From contig JAPDFW010000092.1 of assembly GCA_028826165.1 (NCBI GenBank), positions 372,001-436,000 on the forward strand: a DNA stretch of 64,000 bases, given 5' to 3'. The DNA comes from Anaeramoeba ignava. Its lineage: Eukaryota; Metamonada; Anaeramoebidae. The position numbers were made by a program, and so were the translations under genes. Under the pieces are notes generated by a model. It was not told where the DNA came from and did not search any database. It saw nothing but the letters and a program-made list of their open reading frames with translations. This document shows positions 36,501 to 46,388 of this stretch, one piece after another (positions within the stretch are counted from its first letter, which is position 1; each line of letters begins with the position of its first letter).

Positions 36501-36649
36501 TAATTAATAAAAATTTAAAATTTTTAATTAAATTTTAAATTTAAATTTTTTTTTCTTTTTAGCCTGAATTTATTTTTGAAAAAGAAATGATTAAAATTTT
36601 TGCTTCTGTTCTTGGTAAAATTAATCGGATTGAATCTTTAATTCTTTAA
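33527..36649 (+). CDS. Unrecognised six-exon protein, 435 aa
   Basis: Exons 33527-33691, 34373-34682, 35296-35489, 35582-36031, 36389-36490, 36563-36649 splice in phase from METSDPFSYSEKKAQ to KINRIESLIL. I do not recognise the family. It has no signal peptide or obvious membrane helix. The composition is that of a globular soluble protein, with alternating hydrophobic strands (VQMGSIWVDSFLCINPDFFELKFSDNSL; RPRFKLIVEEEEYEFILQND) that might be PH-like folds. That is a guess from pattern only. Unlike the BTB genes it is not low-complexity. Introns 1, 2 and 4 are repeat arrays. It shares a divergent promoter with the Kir gene. Confidence 0.8.
33692..34372 (+). repeat. Unknown gene intron 1: AAAATT/AAAATC array
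   Basis: GTAATT..GTAAAACAG, hexamers with AAATCC variants, A-rich sense strand. Confidence 0.8.
34683..35295 (+). repeat. Unknown gene intron 2: AATTCAAATCAATTT array
   Basis: GTAATA..AATTAAG. Irregular units of AATTCAAATCAATTTAA, and AATTTGAAATATTTTT variants, repeat for about 580 bp. Confidence 0.8.
36032..36388 (+). repeat. Unknown gene intron 4: AAAATT array
   Basis: GTATAT..TTTTTTAG, hexamers with CATTTATAAAATT inserts like those of the ABCA introns. Confidence 0.8.
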
Positions 36650-36900
36650 AAATTAATTCAAGTTTATTTCAAGTTTAATTCAATTTTAATTCAAGTTTAA
36701 TTCAAATTTTTATTTTCAAATTTATTTCAAGTTTAATTCAAATTTTTATTTTCAAATTTATTTTCAAGTTTAATTCAAATTTTTATTTTCAAATTTATTT
36801 TCAAGTTTAATTCAAGTTTAATTTCAAATTTAATTCAAGTTTATTTCAAAATTTAATTTCAAATTTATTTCAAATTTAATTTTTATTTTCGCTTCTTTTT
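36650..36900. repeat. AATTCAAGTTTATTTC-type intergenic repeat
   Basis: Short irregular units (TTTAATTCAAATTTTTATTTTC) repeat about six times. Nothing else is seen between the two flanking gene ends. Confidence 0.65.
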
Positions 36901-36990
36901 TTTTTATCAATTTAATTCAAAAATCGAAATTAAAATGAAAATCAAAAAAGAAAAAAAATTTAAAGAACATAAAAATCAAAAAAAATCAAA

Positions 36991-37395
36991 TTAAAAGAAA
37001 AAAATCAAAAGTAAAATTAAAGAAAGTAAAACAAAACTAAATTGATTTGCAGAAGAAGCCAATTCAAATGTAGAACCAAGCCAAGCACCAAAATTATCAG
37101 AAGATAAAGCAGTAATTTGAGAAATCTTATTACATTCATAAGGGTTAATTTCCAAAACAGTTTTACAAGTAGTCCCAGTACATTGTTGCCAAGCCCATTC
37201 TTTTGTTTTACCTGCTACTATTTTATATTCTTTCCCATCTTGTCCTTTAAATTCAGTTGATTCTGTATATGTATGTGTCCATTCTGGGTTGTAAGTGCAA
37301 TTAGTGTTGCTAAATGTCATCATAAGAATTCGTGTTTCTGTTTCTAATGAAAATTGAAATAAAATCATAATCAGAAAAATTGTTATTGTTTTCAT
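36991..37395 (-). CDS. Small secreted, putative GPI-anchored four-Cys protein (copy A)
   Basis: An in-frame ATG at 37413 exists, but the start at 37395 (MKTITIFLIMILFQFSLETE) gives a clean signal peptide. The mature part has four cysteines and ends in a hydrophobic tail, SFVLLSLILLLIFFF, typical of a GPI-anchor signal. The gene at 58580-58978 is a clear paralogue. Shared features are an N-x-T/D-C start, H-x-Y, GxDG, AGxxKxWAWQxC, CxTVLE, ECxxI, and AWxGxxFEL before the tail. The function is unknown; a surface coat or adhesion role is only inferred. It is intronless, with more G+C than its surroundings. Confidence 0.8.
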   Translation of the reverse strand: MKTITIFLIMILFQFSLETETRILMMTFSNTNCTYNPEWTHTYTESTEFKGQDGKEYKIVAGKTKEWAWQQCTGTTCKTVLEINPYECNKISQITALSSDNFGAWLGSTFELASSANQFSFVLLSLILLLIFFF

Positions 37396-37559
37396 TTTGA
37401 GATTAAATTCCAAAAAACAAAATTAAAATTAAAATTAAAATTAAAATTAAAATTAAAATTAAAATTAAAATTAAAAACAAAATTAAAATTAAAAAAAATG
37501 TTTCATCAAAAAAAAAAATTTTTTCCTTTTAAACTTTAATCAGAAAATATTCATTTAAT

Positions 37560-38230
37560 TTAATTTAATTTGATTTGATTTAATTTAATTTGATGAGTGG
37601 AAAAAATTTATAATTAAATTTATTTTAAAAAATCAATTGATTAATTCAAATTAAAATAATATTTGGAATTAAAGATTTTGAATAAATAAATTGATTAATT
37701 CAAATTAAAATATTATTTGGAATTAAAGATTTTTATCCAAATTAAGATAATAATTTGATTAAAGATTTTGAATAAATAAATTGATTAAATCTTTTTAGCA
37801 TCTTTTATCCAAATTGAGATAATAATTTGATTAAAGATTTTGAATATTTCATACAATTAAATTCTTTTATCCAAATTAAGATAATTTTAAATAAATATTT
37901 TGATTAAATATTTTTACCATTAAACTTTGATATCTAAATTAAGATAATAATTTGATTAAAGATTTTGAATATTTCATACAATTAAATTCTTTTATCCAAA
38001 TTAAAATAATAATTTGATTAAAGATTTTGAATAAATAAATTGATTAAATCTTTTTACCATCTTTTATCCAAATTGAGATAATAATTTGATTAAAGATTTT
38101 GAATATTTCATACAATTAAATTCTTTTATCCAAATTAAAATAATAATTTAATTAAAGATTTTGAATAAATAAATTGATTAATTCAAATTAAAATAATATT
38201 TGGAATTAAAGATTTTAAAAAAATAAATTG
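37560..38230. repeat. Satellite S6, 61-72 bp units
   Basis: AAAGATTTTGAAT recurs at 37671, 37761, 37832, 37958, 38020, 38092 and 38153, alternating with CAAATTAAGATAATAATTTG and ATTTCATACAATTAAATTC blocks. It lies upstream of copy A of the surface protein and downstream of the gene at 38325. 37396-37559 is AAAATT repeat and poly(A/T). Confidence 0.8.
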
Positions 38231-38324
38231 ATTTGAAATTCTTTATTTAAAAGAAATCAGAAAAAGTACTGTTTGATAAATTTCCTGTATTATCGCTATT
38301 TGGATTTAAACCAAAAACATTTTT

Positions 38325-39233
38325 CTATTTTTTGTTTATTTCTTTTTTGTTTATTTCTTTTTTGTTCATTTCTTTTTTGTTCATTTCTTTTTTGTTCATT
38401 TCTTTTTTGTTCATTTCTTTTTTCACTAAATTTTTCTTATTAATTAATTGATGAATTTCGGAAATTTCATTTCTTAATTTTGCATTAGTTTCTAACTGAT
38501 CTTCAATAAACTGAAACAAAACAGAAAAAATATCTTTCTCATCAAAATGAGTTTGATTGATTTCAACAAACGATCCAAAAATTTGTTCTTCTTTTGCTTC
38601 TAAATTTGAAGTGACTTTATGAAAACGTAATTGAAAAGGACCGTCAAAAATTTGAAGAATTTTAGGGGTAATTTCTGGGAAACAATCAATTAACCTTCGA
38701 GTAGATTTGATTTCGGAAGATTCACACTCAAGCAAAAGCAAAATAGCCTCTTTCATTTTTGCTTTTAATAAAGGAACAAAAAATTCCGATTTCAATTTTT
38801 CTTGTTTGACTTTTAATAAGCCATAGTACAATTTTGACGAGAAGGGAGGCAATTGTGTCTGGAGAAACTGGGTCATCAATCTTTGTCCAAGTTTTTCTGC
38901 CGAGTCTTCGTTGTCGTTTTTTGTTCTCAATAACGGTAGAATTGAGAACAATAACTTGATTTGCTCTTTTATTTTTTTAGTCACTAAATTGATAAAAAAT
39001 TGGTTCAATCTCTTCGCAATTTCTTCTTGGATTTCTTTTTCTAGATCGTTTAGTTGAGACAGTTTGCTAATTGTTGTTTTGGTTGGTAAAGAATCTCGAT
39101 CAATTATTTTTCCTTTGTGAATAATTGGAGATGAAAATAAAAATCCTGTATTTGTATTTATTAAATGTTTTGGAATTTCTTGTTTATAATGATTGCTTAT
39201 AAATTTATTTAAATTATCAATTTTTTTTGACAT
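38325..39233 (-). CDS. Unrecognised 302-aa protein with (KKEMN)n C-terminus
   Basis: Intronless, 302 aa, no signal peptide. Residues ~1-270 are globular and helix-rich with balanced composition (SAEKLGQRLMTQFLQTQLPP; LLLLECESSEIKSTRRLIDC). Codon G+C is noticeably higher at 38560-39060 than in neighbouring genes. The C-terminus is a tandem KKEMN/KKEIN pentapeptide repeat (about six copies, from a 15-bp DNA repeat), which is lysine-rich and likely helical. I recognise no family. The repeat copy number is probably variable. Confidence 0.8.
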   Translation of the reverse strand: MSKKIDNLNKFISNHYKQEIPKHLINTNTGFLFSSPIIHKGKIIDRDSLPTKTTISKLSQLNDLEKEIQEEIAKRLNQFFINLVTKKIKEQIKLLFSILPLLRTKNDNEDSAEKLGQRLMTQFLQTQLPPFSSKLYYGLLKVKQEKLKSEFFVPLLKAKMKEAILLLLECESSEIKSTRRLIDCFPEITPKILQIFDGPFQLRFHKVTSNLEAKEEQIFGSFVEINQTHFDEKDIFSVLFQFIEDQLETNAKLRNEISEIHQLINKKNLVKKEMNKKEMNKKEMNKKEMNKKEINKKEINKK

Positions 39234-39449
39234 TTTTTTTTGTTTTTGAAATAAAAATAAAAATAAAAGAAAAAAAATGAAAAATTAAATTTTTGAATTT
39301 ATTTTTTTTGTTCTAAAAAAAGTAATTAAAATTTTGAGTTAAATTTCCTTTTTTTTTCTTCTAAAAAAAAAACTTTCTAAAATTCCAAATTAAAATTCTT
39401 CTTTTTTCTTTTTAAAAATTTGGATTTAAATCTTTCTTTTCTTTTTGAT

Positions 39450-42329
39450 TTATTTTTTTTGATTATAAAATTCAATTATTCCTTTTGAATTTGATAAAGC
39501 AAGTTCATGAAAAGATAAGAATTTAGCATCAGTTAAGAAATTATCAAGATTTTTTTCATTTTCATTTTCAATTTTAATTTTAATTTCAGAAAATTCAGAC
39601 CAATTTTTAGTTGAAATGATTTTGATTTTGTTATTGAAAAAGATAAATAAAAATGTTCCTGTTGGATCAAAAAGAAGAAAAGGTTTAGATTCTTTAGATT
39701 TTTGATTTGATAAATCGAGATTGATTTCGGATAAAACTGTTTGGTATCTTAAATCCCAAATTTTAACAGATGAATCAAGTGAACCAGAAGCAAAATGGAT
39801 TCTAATTTTATTTTAATTTAATAAATAAATTTTATAAATAATTTTATAAATAAATTTTATTTTAATTTTATAAATAATTTTATAAATAATTTTATAAATA
39901 ATTTTATTTTAAATTTTATTTTAAATTTTATAAATAATTTTATTTTAATTTTTATTTTAAATTTTATTTTAATTTGTAAATTTACCCGCCATTAGAAAAA
40001 GCAACAGATTTAATCTCATAATCTTTTAAATTGTGTTCAAATTTAGCTGCAATTAATTCATTATGGATTTCCCAAATTTCTACAACATTATTAGAAACTC
40101 CTTCAGCTAATAATAAACCATCTGGATGTAAACTAGAAGTAGTATAATCTAAAACAAACAAAAAAAATAATAAGAATAAATTAAATTTATACATTTCATG
40201 TTAAAAAAAATATTTTTTATAATTTTACAGAAATCTTTTTTCTTTTGGGAATAAATTCCAAGATCAGTTTTTGTTTCCATATCAGAAAATCTCCAAGAAA
40301 CATCTTTAAATGAAGTAATTAAATGTTTTTCATCAGGATGTAATTGAATTCCAATAATTTCATTTTCATAATTATAACTATGAATAGGATTTAAAAAACC
40401 TTTTTTTTGCTTTAAATTTTCAATTTGATAGAAATTTTCATTTCCTTTTTTATCTCCTGTAATAAATAGTAATTCATTTGGATGTGTTGTAATTGAAGTA
40501 ATTGGATAATCTCCTTTTGTTTTAATGATTATGGATTCTTTTTTTCTATCATAGATTTGACAATTCCCATCAATTCCACCAGCAATAATCTTAAACAAAA
40601 TATTATAAATAAATATTATAAATAAATATTATAAATAAATATTATAAATAAATATTATAAATAAATATTATAAATAAATATTAAAATAAATATTATAAAT
40701 ATTATAAATAAATATTATAAATATTATAAATAAATATTATAAATAAATATTATAAATAAATATTATAAATAAATATTATAAATAAATATTATAAATAAAT
40801 ATTATAAATAAATATTATAAATAAATATTATAAATAAATATTAATAAATATTATAAATAAATATTATAAATAAATATTAAAATAAATATTATAAATAAAT
40901 ATAAATAAATTTTGTACTAAATCGGAATTTTTTGGAAAGAAATCAATTGTTGAAATTTGTGGTTTATCTTTTTTAAAAAGAGTATTAGTTGATTTTGAAA
41001 GAGATAATTTTTTTGGATCAATTGGTTTTATTTGCTTTTTCTTTAATTCTCTTCTTTTTCTTCTGTGTTCTTGTGCTAATCTATATTAAATAAAAATTAA
41101 AATAATTAAATAAATAAATTCATATACATTGATATCAATATATTTTTTCATATTCATATTTTTTATTATATGTATGTTTTTATATATAAATAAATCTTTA
41201 TTATTATTTTATTCTACAAACTTAAGTGAAAAATCTTCGAGTTCCTTTTTCATTTCTTTTGAAATTTGATTAGTTTCAACTTCCATAATGTTTTCTAAAT
41301 TTTGTTCTTCTTGATTTTCTTTTGAAACTTGATTTTTAGATTGAAGTTCTTCTAATTGAGATTTTAAAGAATCTTTTTCTTCCATTAATCTAGCAATTAC
41401 TCGAGAAGAAGCATCAAATTCATAAAAAGATCTCGCTAATTCTTCTCTTGTCTTTAATATTAATATTAATTTCAAAATAAATTTTATTTAATTTTATATT
41501 TAATTTTAATTATAATTTTGATTTTAATTTTAATTTTAATTTTAATTTTGATTTTAATTTATATTTATATTTATATTTATATTTATATTTATATTTATAT
41601 TTATATTTATATTTATATTTATATTTATATTTATATTTATATTTATATTTATATTTATATTTATATTTATATTTATATTTATATTTATATTTATATTTAT
41701 ATTTATATTTATATTTATATTTATATTTATATTTATATTTATATTTATATTTATATTTATATTTATATTTATATTTTATATATTTATATTTATATTTATA
41801 TTATTTATATTTATATTTATATTTTAGATTTATATTTATATTTATATTTATATTTATATTTATATTTATATTTATATTTATATTTATATTTATATTTATA
41901 TTTATATTTATATTTATATTTATATTTATATTTATATTTATATTTATATTTAGATTTATATTTATATTTATATTTATATTTATATTTATATTTATATTTA
42001 TATTTATATTTATATTTATATTTGAAATTGAATTAGATTTTTACTTGTTGTAAAGCTTTTTTAACATTAAAATACTCAAGAACAAATGTATCCCATTCAT
42101 TATGTAATTGATTTAATAATTGAGGGATTGACGTTTGTTTTAACGTTCTTGGTTGAGTAACTTTTGTTAAATTTATTGGGATTAAATCATTTTTAGTTAA
42201 AGGTTGATTTGTCATTGGGCAAGTTCCTTTAATTTCAATATGTTTTTCAATAGCACTTTTTTCAAAAATATATCCATTTTTTGAACAAACTGGTTCAACT
42301 GTAATTTGACCTGTAATTGAACAAAACAT
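39450..42329 (-). CDS. prp19: Pre-mRNA processing factor 19 (U-box E3 ligase, WD40)
   Basis: Six exons: 42329-42045, 41451-41222, 41080-40918, 40589-40229, 40148-39986, 39801-39450. They splice to 517 aa, close to the usual ~500. The N-terminal U-box MFCSITGQITVEPVCSKNGY and PLTKNDLIPI is typical of Prp19. Exon 2 has the coiled-coil start TREELARSFYEFDASSRVIARL, and exons 3-6 form the WD40 propeller (KIWDLRYQTV near the end). Prp19 is the core ubiquitin ligase of the NineTeen spliceosome complex. The intron 2 donor (GTTTGT) is weak but is the only one that keeps phase. Introns 1 and 3 are (TTTATA)n and a 13-bp array. It shares a divergent promoter with the PAS gene. Confidence 0.95.
40590..40917 (-). 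repeat. prp19 intron 3: 13-bp TATAAATAAATAT array
   Basis: GTACAA..TTTAAG in sense. Plus-strand units ATTATAAATAAAT recur about 20 times. Confidence 0.88.
41452..42044 (-). repeat. prp19 intron 1: near-perfect (TTTATA)n
   Basis: GTAAAA..ATTAAAG in sense. About 470 bp of TTTATA hexamers with only a few interruptions (around 41775-41826 and 41952). This is the purest array in the window, suggesting recent or ongoing expansion. Confidence 0.92.
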
Positions 42330-42495
42330 TTTTTTTTAATTTAATTTAATTTTTTAATAATAAAAAAAAAAGGAGAAAGAAAAAAAATGAAAAATAAAAG
42401 GAGAAAAAAATAAAAATAATTAAAAAAATAAAAAATTTTTTTTCTCATTTTTTTCTTTTAATTTTTCTCAATTTAATTTTCTTAATTATTTTTAA
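42330..42495. promoter_or_regulatory. Divergent promoter, prp19 / PAS gene
   Basis: 166 bp between divergent ATGs. It contains two AAAAGGAGAAA-type motifs (about 42368-42379 and 42396-42410) and TTTTTTTCTCATTTTTTT at about 42436-42453, the same set as in 33372-33526. Confidence 0.6.
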
Positions 42496-44567
42496 ATGGG
42501 AAATTTAAGTTTTGTTTTAGATGAAATAACTCCAGTTGTTATAACGAATAAAATTAAAAATCAAAAATATAAAAAATTAATAAAAGTAACAACTGAAGCT
42601 ATGATTGCTTTAATGAATGATGGATCTTTTTTTGATTTGAATCAAACTGCTGTTAATTTAATTGGTGCTTCTTCAAAAAATGATATTCTTAAATCTAATT
42701 ATAGAATATTTATTGATCCAAAACAACCTCATATTGATTCAAATTTAGAAACTTATTTAACTTCTAATCTTCAAGAACTTCTTGAGTAAAAATTTGAAAT
42801 TCAAATTAAAATTCATTTTGAAATTAAAATTAAAATTAAAATTAAAATTAAAATTAAAATTGAAATTAAAATTCATTTTGAAATTAAAATTAAAATTAAA
42901 ATTCATTTTAAAATTCATTTTGAAATTAAATTTAAAATTCAAATTAAAAATTAAAATTAAAATTAAAATTAAAATTAAATTTAAAATTCAAATTAAAATC
43001 CATATTGAAATTCATTTTGAAATTAAAATTAAAATTAAAATTAAAATTAAAATTAAAATTAAAATTGAAATTAAAATTCATTTTGAAATTAAAATTCATT
43101 TTGAAATTAAAATTCATTTTGAAATTAAAATTCATTTTGAAATAAATTCATTTTGAAATTAAAATTAAAATTCATTTTGAAATTAAAATTCAAATTAAAA
43201 ATTAAAATTAAAATTCATTTTGAAATTAAAATTCATTTTGAAATTAAAATTCAAATTAAAATTAAAATTAAAAATTAAAATTTATATTAAAATTAAAATT
43301 CATTTTGAAATAAATTCATTTTGAAATAAATTCATTTTGAAATTAAAATTGAAATTCATTTTGAAATTCATTTTAAAATTAAAAATTAAAATTGAAATTA
43401 AAATTGAAATTCATTTTGAAATTAAAATTAAAATTCATTTTAAAATTAAAATTCATTTTAAAATTAATATTAAAATTTATATTAAAATTCATTTTGAAAT
43501 TAATATTAAAATTTATATTAAAATTAAAATTAAAATTAAAATTGAAATTCATTTTGAAATTCATTTTAAAATTAAAATTCATTTTGAAAATTGAAATTAA
43601 AATTCATTTTGAAATTCATTTTGAAATTAAAATTAAAATTAATATTAAAATTAAAATTAAAATTAAAATTCATTTTGAAATTCATTTTGAAATTCATTTT
43701 GAAATTAAAATTCATTTTGAAATTAAAATTAAAATTAAAATTAAAATTAAAATTAAAATTGAAATTCATTTTAAAATTAAAATTAAAATTAATATTGAAA
43801 TTCATTTTGAAATTCATTTTGAAATTAAAATTCATTTTGAAATTAAAATTAAATTTTTATAAAGAGATTCTCAAAAAGTTGTTGATTTCGATTTAAGATT
43901 ACTTGGAGCTGATTCACAAATCAAATGGGTTCATTGCTGGATATCACCAATCTATTTACAATCATCAACAGTTCTTCAAGTAATCCTTCGACCAACAAAA
44001 CCACAAACAAAAAAAGTGGAACAAAAAATAAGTCAAGAAAAATCAACAGAATCAACAGAAACAAAAGAAAGAAATAGTGTTTTAAATTGGCAAGAACTCA
44101 ATGAAAATCATGAAGCTTTTTCTCAACTTCAAAAACTTCAAAACAAAATCACTTCCTTAAAAAATCAAAGAAGAAAATACAAACAGAAAAAGAGAGAAAA
44201 AGAAGAACAAGAACATATTTCTCAACTTAAAAAAATTGAAGAATTAAAAAAGAAAATTGAAACCGTTCAAAATAAATATGAAATAATGGAAAAAAATTCC
44301 CAAAAAGATAATAATTTTCTCCAATCCGTTTCTAAACATGAAACTTTAATTCAAAATAATACTGATACCATTAATAAATTAACTCTGGAAAAAAATGATC
44401 TTCAACAAAAACAAGAAAAAAAATTGGAAAAATTAAAAGATACTTTGAAAAGTCAACTTTCTCAAAAAGAAAAAGAGTTGAAAAAAACAGAAAATGAAAT
44501 TCGAAGATTATCAAACAGAATTAAATTAATTGAAGAACAAAAAGATAATTTGAAACTTTTGATTTAA
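42496..44567 (+). CDS. PAS-like domain plus coiled-coil protein
   Basis: Two exons, 42496-42785 and 43865-44567, joined GA|A (phase 2), give 330 aa. Residues ~30-150 look like a PAS fold: TEAMIALMNDGSFFDLNQTAVNLIGASSKNDIL, then in exon 2 DSQKVVDFDLRLLG and KWVHCWISPIYLQSSTVLQVILR. Residues ~175-330 are a long Lys/Glu coiled coil ending IEEQKDNLKLLI. There is no kinase or other output domain. It is plausibly a sensor-scaffold that dimerises, but the ligand and partner are unknown. The single 1.08-kb intron is a repeat array. Confidence 0.82.
42786..43864 (+). repeat. PAS gene intron: AAAATTCATTTTGAAATT array
   Basis: GTAAAA..TATAAAG. It mixes AAAATT hexamers with CATTTTGAAATTAAAATT units, so 6-, 12- and 18-bp spacings coexist. 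Confidence 0.88.
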
Positions 44568-44629
44568 CTTTTAACTTTTAATTTTTAACTTTTAATTTTT
44601 AATTTTTAATTTTTAATTTTGGATTAATT

Positions 44630-46380
44630 GGAAAATAAAAGAAATTCGATTTAAAATTGATTTAAATTTGATTTAAATTTGATTTAAAATTTGATTTAAA
44701 TTTGATTTAAATTTGATTTAAATTTGATTAAAATTTGATTAAAATTTGATTTAAATTTGATTTAAAATTGATTTAAATTTGATTTAAATTTGATTTAAAT
44801 TTGATTTAAATTTGATTTAAATTTGATTTAAATTTGATTTAAATTTGATTTAAATTTGATTTAAATTTGATTTAAAATTGATTTAAATTTGATTAAAATT
44901 TTGATTTAAATTTGATTGAAATTTTGATTTAAAATTGATTTAAATTTGATTTAAATTTGATTTAAATTTGATTTAAAATTTGATTTAAATTTGATTTAGA
45001 TTTGATTAAAATTTGTTTTTAAAATTTGTTTTTGAAATTTGTTTTAAATTTGATTTAAATTTGATTTAAATTTGATTTAAATTTGATTGAAAATTTGATT
45101 TAAATTTGATTTAAATTTGGTTTAAATTTGATTTAAATTTGATTTAAATTTGATTTAAATTTGATTTAAATTTGATTAAAATTTGATTAAAATTTGATTT
45201 AAATTTGATTTAAATTTGATTTAAATTTGATTTAAATTTGATTTAAATTTGATTTAAATTTGATTTAAATTTGATTAAAATTTGATTAAAATTTGATTTA
45301 AATTTGATTTAAATTTGATTTAAATTTGATTTAAATTTGATTTAAATTTGATTTAAATTTGATTAAAATTTGATTTAAATTTGATTTAAATTTGATTTAA
45401 ATTTGATTTAAATTTGATTTAAATTTGATTTAAATTTGATTTAAATTTGATTTAAATTTGATTTAAATTTGATTTAAATTTGATTAAAATTTGATTTTAA
45501 ATTTGATTTAAATTTGATTAAAATTTGATTTAAATTTGATTAAAATTTGATTTAAATTTGATTTAAATTTGATTTAAATTTGATTTAAATTTGATTTAAA
45601 TTTGATTTAAATTTGATTTAAATTTGATTTAAATTTGATTTAAATTTGATTTAAATTTGATTTAAATTTGATTTAAATTTGATTTAAATTTGATTTAAAT
45701 TTGATTTAAATTTGATTTAAATTTGATTTAAATTTGATTTAAAATTTGATTTAAATTTGATTTAAAATTTGATTTAAAATTTGATTTAAATTTGATTTAA
45801 ATTTGATTTAAAATTTGATTTAAATTTGATTTAAATTTGATTTAAATTTGATTAAAATTTGATTTAAATTTGATTTAAAATTTGATTAAAATTTGATTTA
45901 AATTTGATTTAAATTTGATTTAAATTTGATTTAAATTTGATTTAAATTTGATTTAAATTTGATTTAAATTTGATTAAAATTTGATTTAAATTTGATTTAA
46001 ATTTGATTTAAATTTGATTTAAATTTGATTTAAATTTGATTTAAATTTGATTAAAATTTGATTAAAATTTGATTTAAATTTGATTTAAAATTTGATTTAA
46101 ATTTGATTTAAAATTTGATTTAAATTTGATTTAAATTTGATTTAAAATTTGATTTAAATTTGATTAAAATTTGATTTAAATTTGATTAAAATTTGATTTA
46201 AATTTGATTAAAATTTGATTAAAATTTGATTTAAATTTGATTTAAATTTGATTTAAATTTGATTAAAATTTGATTTAAATTTGATTTAAATTTGATTTAA
46301 ATTTGATTTAAATTTGATTAAAATTTGATTTAATTTTGATTTAAATTTGATTGAAATTTTGATTTAAATTCGTTTTGAAA
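44630..46380. repeat. 11-bp GATTTAAATTT array, 1.75 kb
   Basis: Consecutive 11-bp units TTTGATTTAAA, with some 10-bp (GATTAAAATTT) and 12-bp variants, run almost unbroken between two convergent gene ends (44567 plus, 46389 minus). An A/T tract recurs about once per helical turn, the arrangement known to give curved DNA. Confidence 0.95.
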
Positions 46381-46388
46381 ATTCGTTT

